NCBI GenBank assembly: GCA_041391925.1
Contig: JAWKNA010000003.1
Coordinates: 682,001 to 746,000, forward strand
Reading direction: 5' to 3'
DNA: 64,000 nucleotides
Origin: JBPOFM01 sp041391925
Lineage (GTDB): Bacteria > Bacteroidota > Bacteroidia > Flavobacteriales > Flavobacteriaceae
Positions 53,397-60,931 of the stretch are shown here, piece by piece (within the stretch, counting starts at the first letter, position 1; every line of letters begins with the position of its first letter). A model generated the notes under the pieces. The model did not search any database, was not told the DNA's origin, and saw only the letters and a list, made by a program, of their open reading frames with translations. The position numbers and the translations under genes were made by a program.

Positions 53397-53843
53397 ATGG
53401 AAGATATTCAAAGATTTATGCAGGAAGCTATCCTAGAAGCCCAAAAAGGATTGAAAGAAGGTGGAATTCCGATAGGTTCTGTTTTGGTCCATGATGGGAA
53501 AATAGTTGGAAGAGGACATAACCGGAGAGTACAAAAAGGAAGCGCCATTCTTCATGGTGAAATGGATGCACTTGAAAATTCAGGTCGACAGCCTGCCAAT
53601 TTTTACAGAGAATGTGAAATTTATACCACTCTTTCGCCTTGTTCCATGTGTACTGGAGCCATTTTGTTATATGGCATTCCAAAAGTAATTATTGGTGAAA
53701 ACCAAACATTTTTGGGTGAAGAGCAACTGTTGAAATCTAGAGGAGTTGAGGTATTGGTTTTAGATGATGACACTTGTAAAAGGATGATGACCGATTTCAT
53801 AAATGCACAACCACAACTTTGGAATGAAGATATTGGAGAATAA
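53397..53843 (+). CDS. Nucleoside/cytidine-type deaminase
   Basis: 148 residues with the zinc-dependent deaminase fold. The zinc and proton-relay motifs are HGEMDAL (HxE near residue 60) and SPCSMCTGAILL (PCxxC near 90). The layout, with GGIPIGSVLVHDGKIVGRGHN at the front, resembles yeast-type cytosine deaminase and guanine deaminase more than TadA. Deamination of a purine or pyrimidine base is likely, but the substrate cannot be settled. It is just downstream of lspA, and another ATG 4 nt upstream is out of frame. Confidence 0.88.
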   Translation: MEDIQRFMQEAILEAQKGLKEGGIPIGSVLVHDGKIVGRGHNRRVQKGSAILHGEMDALENSGRQPANFYRECEIYTTLSPCSMCTGAILLYGIPKVIIGENQTFLGEEQLLKSRGVEVLVLDDDTCKRMMTDFINAQPQLWNEDIGE

Positions 53844-53921
53844 ACTCTACAATCAACATGATTATCACCCGACAAATCGTCAATTAATGGAAAGTTGATA
53901 AAATACCAACCTCCTTTTTCG

Positions 53922-53929
53922 TAAATTTG
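53922..53929 (+). promoter_or_regulatory. -7 promoter element of the M3 peptidase gene
   Basis: TAAATTTG matches TAnnTTTG, 28 nt before the ATG at 53958. A TTG at 53895-53897 gives a 24-nt spacer, slightly over the usual range. Confidence 0.5.
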
Positions 53930-53957
53930 GACTACAATCTTCAAAAAAATACAACTA

Positions 53958-56099
53958 ATGAAACGATTTTATGTTCTACCTTTAATAGCAATCGTCTTGC
54001 TATCAACATCCTGTGACAAAAAAGAAAAAAAGCCTATGGAAGAAACGACGGGTTTATCTGATTCCAATCCCTTTGCAAAAGCAAGCGACTTGCCTTTTCA
54101 AGCACCAGCTTTTGATAAAATAAAGAATGAAGACTTTCAGCCAGCAATGGAAGAAGGTATCAAACAGCAAATGGAAGAAATAAAAAAGATTGCTGACAAT
54201 AAAGAAACACCGACTTTTGAAAACACCTTTGTGGCTTTGGAAAAAAGTGGACAATTATTAAAACGAGTGAATGGCGTTTTCGATTTGTTGTCTGGCGCAA
54301 ACACTAATCCTGAATTGCAAAAAGTACAGGAAACCATGGCGCCCAAATTGGCAGCCTTAAAGGATGCAATGTATTTGAATTCAAACCTCTTCAAGCGCGT
54401 TGAGGCCATTTACAATCAACGTGAATCACTCAATTTAGATTCAGAATCCAAACATTTGGTGGAATATTACTATCAGAATTTCAATTTGGCAGGTGCAAAA
54501 CTTTCAGACGAAGACAAGACCAAAATGAAAAAATTGAACGAAGAAGAAGCTTCGTTAAGTGCCAAATTCACCAATCAACTATTGGCTGCTGCAAAAGCTG
54601 GAGCTTTGGTAGTTGATAATAAAGAGGCTTTGGCAGGATTATCTGATGGCGCTTTGGAAGCTGCGGCACAAGATGCTAAAAATAATGACATGAATGGAAA
54701 ATGGTCCATCCCTTTGCAAAACACTACACAGCAACCCGACTTGCAAAATTTGACCAATAGGGATACTCGTAAAAAATTATTTGAGTCTTCATGGACGCGT
54801 GCCGAAAAAGGAGATGCAAACGATACAAGAGCTACGATTTCCCGTTTGGCAGAAATCAGAGCGGAACAAGCAAGTATTTTAGGTTTTGAAAATTATGCCG
54901 CATGGAAATTGCAAAACCAAATGGCAAAAAATCCAGAAGCAGTAGAGACATTCCTCAATCAATTGATTCCAGCGGCAACCGCTAAAGCCAAAAGAGAAGC
55001 AGCAGATATCCAAGCCTTGATAGATAAACAAAAGGGAGGTTTTAAATTGGAAGCTTACGATTGGAATTTGTATGCTGAACAGGTTCGCAAACAACGGTAC
55101 GACCTTGATGAAAGTGAAATCAAACCTTATTTTGAACTGAACACGGTTTTGGAAGACGGTGTATTTTTTGCAGCCACCCAATTATATGGTATCACCTTCA
55201 AGGAGCGTAAAGATTTACCAGTCTATCAAGAAGATGTTCGTGTGTTTGATGTCATCGATCAAGATGGTAGCCAAATGGCACTTTTCTATTGCGATTACTT
55301 TAAACGCGATAACAAATCTGGAGGTGCTTGGATGTCGAACATTGTGGAACAATCAAAATTGTTGGGTACAAAACCAGTAATTTACAATGTTTGTAATTTT
55401 ACCAAACCTGCTGTAGGACAACCAGCCTTGATTAGTTTTGATGATGTTACTACGATGTTCCATGAGTTTGGACATGCACTTCATGGACTTTTTGCTGATC
55501 AACAATACATCAGCTTGGAAGGTACCAATACACCTCGCGATTTTGTGGAATTCCCGTCCCAATTCAACGAGCATTGGGCAATGAACCCCGTTGTTTTTAA
55601 AAATTATGCCAAGCATTATAAAACAGGTGAATCAATGCCTCAAGCCTTGGTGGATAAAATCAAGAAAGCGGCAACGTTCAATCAGGGTTACTCCTTGACC
55701 GAGCTATTGGCGGCTGCAGATTTGGACATGCAATGGCATACCATTTCTGTAAATGATTCCATAAAAGATGTGGATTCGTTTGAAAAAGAGGCATTGGTAA
55801 AAACGAATTTAGATTTGTCACAGGTACCGCCACGTTATCGTTCGTCTTATTTCCTTCATATTTGGGGCAATGGCTATGCTGCTGGATATTACGCTTATCT
55901 ATGGACCGAAATGTTGGATGACGATGCCTTCACATGGTTTGAAGAAAATGGGGGTATGACTCGAGAGAACGGTCAGCGTTTTCGGGATATGATTTTATCT
56001 CGTGGCAATACCGAAGACTTCTCAAAACTCTATCGAGATTTTAGAGGGCGTGATGCGGAGATTCAACCAATGCTGAAAAATAGAGGATTGGTCAATTAA
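53958..56099 (+). CDS. dcp: M3 family peptidyl-dipeptidase, lipoprotein
   Basis: 713 residues. The leader MKRFYVLPLIAIVLLSTSCDKK carries a lipobox with the lipidated Cys at residue 19, so it is anchored in a membrane facing the periplasm. The thermolysin-type zinc motif HEFGH lies at residues 502-506 (MFHEFGHALHG), followed by the third ligand Glu in NTPRDFVEFPSQFNEHW. The C-terminal segment RSSYFLHIWGNGYAAGYYAYLWTEMLDDDAF is characteristic of Dcp-type dipeptidyl carboxypeptidases, which trim dipeptides from C-termini. It has its own promoter and a shared terminator. Confidence 0.92.
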   Translation: MKRFYVLPLIAIVLLSTSCDKKEKKPMEETTGLSDSNPFAKASDLPFQAPAFDKIKNEDFQPAMEEGIKQQMEEIKKIADNKETPTFENTFVALEKSGQLLKRVNGVFDLLSGANTNPELQKVQETMAPKLAALKDAMYLNSNLFKRVEAIYNQRESLNLDSESKHLVEYYYQNFNLAGAKLSDEDKTKMKKLNEEEASLSAKFTNQLLAAAKAGALVVDNKEALAGLSDGALEAAAQDAKNNDMNGKWSIPLQNTTQQPDLQNLTNRDTRKKLFESSWTRAEKGDANDTRATISRLAEIRAEQASILGFENYAAWKLQNQMAKNPEAVETFLNQLIPAATAKAKREAADIQALIDKQKGGFKLEAYDWNLYAEQVRKQRYDLDESEIKPYFELNTVLEDGVFFAATQLYGITFKERKDLPVYQEDVRVFDVIDQDGSQMALFYCDYFKRDNKSGGAWMSNIVEQSKLLGTKPVIYNVCNFTKPAVGQPALISFDDVTTMFHEFGHALHGLFADQQYISLEGTNTPRDFVEFPSQFNEHWAMNPVVFKNYAKHYKTGESMPQALVDKIKKAATFNQGYSLTELLAAADLDMQWHTISVNDSIKDVDSFEKEALVKTNLDLSQVPPRYRSSYFLHIWGNGYAAGYYAYLWTEMLDDDAFTWFEENGGMTRENGQRFRDMILSRGNTEDFSKLYRDFRGRDAEIQPMLKNRGLVN

Positions 56100-56124
56100 G
56101 AAAAAAGCAATAGATAAAATTTTG

Positions 56125-56156
56125 AAAAGCCCATGCATTTGATTCATGGGCTTTTT
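56125..56156. terminator. Bidirectional terminator between M3 peptidase and MTHFS genes
   Basis: The stem is aaaagcccatg at 56125-56135 with catgggctttt at 56145-56155, a perfect 11-bp match with a 9-nt loop. T-rich sequence follows on both strands. Confidence 0.88.
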
Positions 56157-56159
56157 ATA

Positions 56160-56732
56160 TTAAAATGAATTAAATTGGTATATTTTGTTGGGTGTCACAC
56201 AATAATCCAATGCCACATCACTATCAAAAACACCCTCAATTTTCTCTTCAGCTTCAAAAAAAGACAAGCCGATTTTAATCGTTTTTAAGGGACATTCACT
56301 TAAAAACTTATCATAAAATCCTTTGCCATAACCGATGCGATGACCTTGCCTATCAAATGCCAACAGCGGAACAAATACAACTTCGATTTTTTTTGTTTCT
56401 ATCTCTATACCATCAATAGGTTCAGGAATTTTGTGGGCATTTTTTTTGATGATGGAGTTGTCGGTTAGCAAAAAGTGGGTCATTTTTAGAGTAGTAAAAT
56501 CACTTTTAGAAATAACGATATTCTTGTCCTTTCCAGATAAAATATTTAGAATATAATCTGTATTGACTTCATTCATTTCTGCAATGGCCAAAAAGATATG
56601 ATAGAACGATTTGTTCCATATATCCAGTTTCAGCAATTGATTGGCAATCGCAAGGCTCTCAGTTTCGATAAATTCTTCTGAAAGCTCAGCACGTTGTTTT
56701 TTGTATAGAACCCGTAATTCTGATTTGGTCAT
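56160..56732 (-). CDS. 5-formyltetrahydrofolate cyclo-ligase
   Basis: 190 residues, the usual MTHFS size. It converts 5-formyl-THF to 5,10-methenyl-THF using ATP. The start KSELRVLYKKQRAELS and the signature GHRIGYGKGFYDKFLSEC near residue 135 are diagnostic. It is the last gene of a reverse-strand run behind the aspartoacylase-like gene (10 nt gap), although its chemistry is unrelated to that gene. It ends at the bidirectional terminator. Confidence 0.92.
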   Translation of the reverse strand: MTKSELRVLYKKQRAELSEEFIETESLAIANQLLKLDIWNKSFYHIFLAIAEMNEVNTDYILNILSGKDKNIVISKSDFTTLKMTHFLLTDNSIIKKNAHKIPEPIDGIEIETKKIEVVFVPLLAFDRQGHRIGYGKGFYDKFLSECPLKTIKIGLSFFEAEEKIEGVFDSDVALDYCVTPNKIYQFNSF

Positions 56733-56742
56733 TTAATTAAAA

Positions 56743-57717
56743 TCAGCCTTTAACTTTTGTTGTAACATGAAACAGAGCATCCCCTTGATATACCAAAGAC
56801 GCCTCATTCACATTGATAATGTAACCTTCTACACTCGATTTTACCTCATGATATACCTTTCCATAAGGATCGGTAATCTGTCCCAAAACATCATCACACT
56901 TTACATGGGTGTTAATGGGCACCAATGCTTTGAACATCCCAGATTGTTTGGCGCGCAGCCATTTGCTTTCCTCCACAAAAACCGTTTTCATTTTTGATGG
57001 ATTCGTTTTAAATTTTGAATTCAGCATATCAAAATGAGCCAAGATGCGTTTGGCACCTTCCACGCCCACTTTAGAAATGTTATTATCTACATAGAAAGAT
57101 TTACCTCCTTCGTAAAGCAACATGGGTTTTCCCAGATGATGGCAGGTACTTCTAAAAGATTTTGAAATATGGTTGGAATATAGCACAAATGGTGATCCAA
57201 AAACCTTTGCAAGCTCTTCCAAATAGGGTTCTTGTCTAACAATCCGCACTTGTGCGGCATTGAACCGGCTCGCACCTCCTGTATGAAAATCGACCACCAA
57301 ATCCACATCTGGAATGATTTCGTTGATTAAGCGATACGCTACACGACTCGCCAAAGAACCATTTGGAAACCCAGGAAAAACACGGTTGAGGTCCCGTCCA
57401 TCAGGGAATGCACGTTTGCTGTTCAAAAACCCAAAAATATTGATGATTGGCATACAGATGATGGTGCCGCGTTTAGGTTTGTTTATTTTCCGAGCGATAA
57501 TTTGCCTAACGATATCTACACCATTGATTTCGTCCCCGTGGATTCCTGCCGAAAATAAAATTGTGGGCCCGGGTTTTTTTGAACGATGTACAATTACGGG
57601 CACTTCAATCTTTGTGGCTGTATGTAGTTTTGCGATGTTGAAATTGATTTCCTTTGAAGCGCCCAAAGGTATTTCCTGCCCTAATATGTTAATGATGCTT
57701 TTATAATCTGAATTCAT
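56743..57717 (-). CDS. Succinylglutamate desuccinylase/aspartoacylase (AstE/AspA, M14-like) family protein
   Basis: 324 residues from the ATG at 57717; a GTG two codons upstream is also in frame and abuts the rimK stop. Zinc ligands are in GIHGDEINGVDIVRQI (H, E) and DLVVDFHTGG (H), as in carboxypeptidase-like zinc hydrolases. A glutamate in LLYEGGKSFY may be the catalytic one. The C-terminal 75 residues look like a biotinyl/lipoyl-type barrel (SGMFKALVPINTHVKCDDVLGQI). It lies between rimK and the MTHFS gene. In this setting removal of an N-acylated or glutamylated group is more likely than arginine catabolism; that is inference. Confidence 0.87.
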   Translation of the reverse strand: MNSDYKSIINILGQEIPLGASKEINFNIAKLHTATKIEVPVIVHRSKKPGPTILFSAGIHGDEINGVDIVRQIIARKINKPKRGTIICMPIINIFGFLNSKRAFPDGRDLNRVFPGFPNGSLASRVAYRLINEIIPDVDLVVDFHTGGASRFNAAQVRIVRQEPYLEELAKVFGSPFVLYSNHISKSFRSTCHHLGKPMLLYEGGKSFYVDNNISKVGVEGAKRILAHFDMLNSKFKTNPSKMKTVFVEESKWLRAKQSGMFKALVPINTHVKCDDVLGQITDPYGKVYHEVKSSVEGYIINVNEASLVYQGDALFHVTTKVKG

Positions 57718-57723
57718 AAACAC

Positions 57724-58596
57724 TTAAACATTGCGTTCAATAAATCGAATGATGCTTTTTGCAATATCTTTTTTGGTGGCAGCTTCAATTCCTTCCAATC
57801 CAGGAGAGGAATTCACCTCTAAAATCAATGGTCCTCGAGCCGATTGCAGCATATCCACACCACAGACGCCAAGTCCAAGTGATTTGGCAGCTCTCAATGC
57901 TGCATTTTCCTCATCATCGCTTAATTGAATAATTTCCGCAGTGCCACCTCGATGCAAATTGGAGCGGAATTCCCCTTCTTTGCCTTGGCGTTTCATGGCG
58001 CCAACCACATTTCCATCTACAATAAACGCTCGAATATCTGCCCCTTTAGCTTCTTTGATAAACTCCTGCACAATGACACGAGCTTGTAGTCCGTTAAAGG
58101 CTTCCAATACGGATTCGGCTGCGTTATTGGTTTCTGCCAAAACCACACCCAATCCTTGAGTTCCTTCCAAAAGTTTGATTACTAACGGCGCACCGCCAAC
58201 ATATTCTATGACTTCTGCAACGTCTTTTGTGTAATTTGAAAAAACGGTTTTTGGCATTCCCAATCCCGCTCTTGACAAAACCTGAAGACTTCTCAACTTA
58301 TCTCTTGACCTTACCAAAGCTTGAGATTCTACAACGGAAAAGACTTTCATCATTTCAAATTGACGCACTACCGCAGTTCCATAAAAGGTTACAGAGGCTC
58401 CAATTCTTGGGATAATGGCATCAACATTTTCCAAAGGTTTCCCCTTGTACAAAACAGCAGGGTTTTTTTTCTCAATGATGATCTCACACTTTAATGGGTC
58501 GATGACCTCACATGTGTGTTTGCGCTGTTTGGCAGCCTCAACCAAGCGTTGAGTAGAGTATAGGTGAGGGTTTCTGGATAATATGATTATGTTCAT
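57724..58596 (-). CDS. rimK: RimK-type L-glutamate ligase (ATP-grasp)
   Basis: 290 residues, typical of RimK. It adds L-glutamate residues to the C-terminus of ribosomal protein S6 (known in gamma-proteobacteria) or to another acceptor. ATP-grasp features are visible: SRDKLRSLQVLSRAGLGMPKT, VIKLLEGTQGLGVVLAE, and the metal-binding LILEVNSSPGLEGIE near 255. It overlaps the upstream protease-like gene by 4 nt (ATGA) and precedes the aspartoacylase-like gene by 6 nt, so the three form one operon. Confidence 0.92.
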   Translation of the reverse strand: MNIIILSRNPHLYSTQRLVEAAKQRKHTCEVIDPLKCEIIIEKKNPAVLYKGKPLENVDAIIPRIGASVTFYGTAVVRQFEMMKVFSVVESQALVRSRDKLRSLQVLSRAGLGMPKTVFSNYTKDVAEVIEYVGGAPLVIKLLEGTQGLGVVLAETNNAAESVLEAFNGLQARVIVQEFIKEAKGADIRAFIVDGNVVGAMKRQGKEGEFRSNLHRGGTAEIIQLSDDEENAALRAAKSLGLGVCGVDMLQSARGPLILEVNSSPGLEGIEAATKKDIAKSIIRFIERNV

Positions 58597-59018
58597 TTGA
58601 TTTTTTTGTTATAGGATATGTTCATTTCATTGACATCAACAATAAATTTTTTTGATAGAAATTTACGGCCAATCAAAATTGGATATTTCATATCGTCTCG
58701 TGTACTTAAGGTCAAAGAAATATTGTATTTTTTATTGAATAAAACTATCGAAGTTTTTACTTTATATCGCTTTTGCACCAAACCGTTACTGCTTTTAACT
58801 TTGGCCTTCGAAAATTCCTTAAATTTAATCTCCTTTCCGTTATAATGCGGATGGCCTTCATCGTAAAACAAGCAAACCAAAACATCATCAACAACCATTA
58901 CTTTATGGCAATGTATGGATGAGGTATAGGCTCCCGTATCAATTTTTATATCAATGTCAAACAAATCAAGCGTCGGAAAGTCTGCCTTGTCAATTCGACC
59001 AATAACTTTTTTGGGCAT
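58593..59018 (-). CDS. RimB-like (ATP-dependent zinc protease/retropepsin-fold) protein
   Basis: 141 residues. The pattern FDIDIKIDTGAYTSSIHC carries the DTGA of aspartic-protease-like folds, and the second half has YPILIGRKFLSKKFIVDV, the typical partner strand. The family is annotated as putative ATP-dependent zinc protease and is called RimB in the Pseudomonas rimABK cluster, where it influences RimK. Sequence alone does not prove proteolysis. It is the first gene of the operon with rimK. Confidence 0.85.
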   Translation of the reverse strand: MPKKVIGRIDKADFPTLDLFDIDIKIDTGAYTSSIHCHKVMVVDDVLVCLFYDEGHPHYNGKEIKFKEFSKAKVKSSNGLVQKRYKVKTSIVLFNKKYNISLTLSTRDDMKYPILIGRKFLSKKFIVDVNEMNISYNKKIK

Positions 59019-59091
59019 TGCGCAATCTCATGTTGAAGATGCAAGGTAATGAAAAAACTTATGTTAAATTAATTGCACAATCAGGATTGTA

Positions 59092-59122
59092 TTGAAATGT
59101 ATTTTTAGATATAGTATCTTTG
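59092..59122 (+). promoter_or_regulatory. uvrC promoter, -33 TTG and -7 TATCTTTG
   Basis: TTG at 59092-59094 and TATCTTTG at 59115-59122 are separated by 20 nt, matching the flavobacterial pattern TTG-N17-23-TAnnTTTG. The -7 element ends only 4 nt before the uvrC ATG at 59127. Confidence 0.68.
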
Positions 59123-59126
59123 AGAA

Positions 59127-60923
59127 ATGAGTCAGCCTACTTTAGAAGTCCAATTGCAAACCTTGCCGCACCAACCTGGTGTCTATCAGTATTATGATGC
59201 AGATGGAAAGATTTTGTATGTTGGTAAGGCCAAGGATTTGAAAAAAAGGGTTAGTTCTTACTTTACCAAAAACTATGATTATGGCAAAACAAAAGTTTTG
59301 GTAAAGAAAATAGCCACCATAAAGCACATCGTCGTTGAGACAGAAACCGATGCCTTACTCTTAGAAAACAATCTCATCAAGAAACATCAACCTCGCTATA
59401 ATGTGATGTTGAAAGATGATAAATCGTATCCTTGGATCTGTATCAAAAACGAGCGATTCCCAAGAGTGTTTCCCACACGACGTGTATTTAAGGATGGCTC
59501 GGAATATTTTGGGCCCTATACCAGTATGAAAACCGTCCACACACTTTTGGATTTGATAAAAGGCTTGTATCAATTACGAACCTGCAATTATGACTTGTCT
59601 CAAGATAAAATTGAAGCAGGCAAATATAAAGTTTGTTTGGAATATCATTTGGGCAACTGCCAAGGGCCTTGTGAAGGTTTGCAAAGTGAAGCAGAGTATC
59701 ATCAGAACATTGATTCCATCCGCGATATCATCAAAGGAAATTTTAAAGAGTCCCTTCATAAATTTAAACGTCAAATGAAAGACTACGCAGATGCTATGGA
59801 GTTTGAAAAGGCACAGCGTATCAAGGAAAAGATAGATATTCTCGAAAATTATCAGGCAAAATCGACTGTGGTTAACCCAAAAATAAGCAACGTAGATGTG
59901 TTTTCCATCGTCAGTGATGAAAGTTATGGATATGTCAATTTTTTGCAGCTTTCCTATGGCTCCATCATTCGGTCACATACCTTGGAAATCAAAAAAAAAC
60001 TGGATGAAACTGATGAAGAATTGTTGCAGTTGGCAATTACTGAAATTAGACAACGCTTTCATTCCAATTCTAAGGAGGTGTATGTGCCATTTGAATTGGA
60101 TTTGGGTGAAAATCTAAAAGTTACCGTTCCAAAGTTAGGTGATAAAAAACGTATTTTGGAACTCTCGGAACGCAATGCAAAATATTATCGACTGGAGCAA
60201 TTGAAACAAGTGAAAATCATTGACCCAGACCGACATGTCAACCGCATCATGGCACAGATGAAAGCCGATTTGCGATTAAAAGAAGAGCCACGCCATATTG
60301 AATGTTTTGATAATTCCAACATTCAAGGAACAAACCCAGTGGCTGCCTGTGTGGTATTCAAAAACGGAAAACCGAGTAAGAAGGATTACCGACATTTTAA
60401 CATCAAGACGGTAGAAGGTCCAGATGATTTTGCTTCTATGAAAGAAGTGGTTTACAGACGCTACAAACGATTGTTGGATGAAGAACAACCGTTGCCACAA
60501 TTGATTATCATTGATGGAGGGAAAGGACAATTGTCATCAGCCTTAAAAAGTTTGGAACAATTGAATTTAAGGGGTAAAATTGCCATCATCGGAATTGCCA
60601 AACGTTTGGAAGAATTATTTTACCCAGATGACCCAATTCCCTTATATTTAGACAAGAAAAGTGAAACCCTCAAAGTCATACAGCAATTGCGAAATGAAGC
60701 ACACCGTTTTGGTATTGAACACCATAGAAACCGCAGAAGCAAAGGTGCATTGACGACGGAATTGGAAGCCATTCCTGGTATTGGTGAACAAACCATTGTG
60801 GAATTGATGAAACAATTTAAAACGGTCAAAAAAATCAGTCAAACCACTTTTGAGGACTTAAAACCAATCATTGGCGAGTCTAGGGCAAAAAAAATTATAG
60901 AATATTACAAAAAAACAACTTAA
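59127..60923 (+). CDS. uvrC: Excinuclease ABC subunit C
   Basis: 598 residues. It makes the 3' and 5' incisions in nucleotide excision repair with UvrAB. The GIY-YIG domain starts at about 12 (PHQPGVYQYYDADGKILYVGKAKDL). The UVR helices are near 205-240 (FEKAQRIKEKIDIL), and the RNase H-like endonuclease follows (ECFDNSNIQGTNPVAACVVF). A C-terminal HhH2 ends with LEAIPGIGEQTIVELMKQF and GESRAKKIIEYY. The predicted transcription start is nearly at the ATG. The patatin gene starts 8 nt downstream of the stop. Confidence 0.97.
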   Translation: MSQPTLEVQLQTLPHQPGVYQYYDADGKILYVGKAKDLKKRVSSYFTKNYDYGKTKVLVKKIATIKHIVVETETDALLLENNLIKKHQPRYNVMLKDDKSYPWICIKNERFPRVFPTRRVFKDGSEYFGPYTSMKTVHTLLDLIKGLYQLRTCNYDLSQDKIEAGKYKVCLEYHLGNCQGPCEGLQSEAEYHQNIDSIRDIIKGNFKESLHKFKRQMKDYADAMEFEKAQRIKEKIDILENYQAKSTVVNPKISNVDVFSIVSDESYGYVNFLQLSYGSIIRSHTLEIKKKLDETDEELLQLAITEIRQRFHSNSKEVYVPFELDLGENLKVTVPKLGDKKRILELSERNAKYYRLEQLKQVKIIDPDRHVNRIMAQMKADLRLKEEPRHIECFDNSNIQGTNPVAACVVFKNGKPSKKDYRHFNIKTVEGPDDFASMKEVVYRRYKRLLDEEQPLPQLIIIDGGKGQLSSALKSLEQLNLRGKIAIIGIAKRLEELFYPDDPIPLYLDKKSETLKVIQQLRNEAHRFGIEHHRNRRSKGALTTELEAIPGIGEQTIVELMKQFKTVKKISQTTFEDLKPIIGESRAKKIIEYYKKTT

Positions 60924-60931
60924 ATCTCTGT

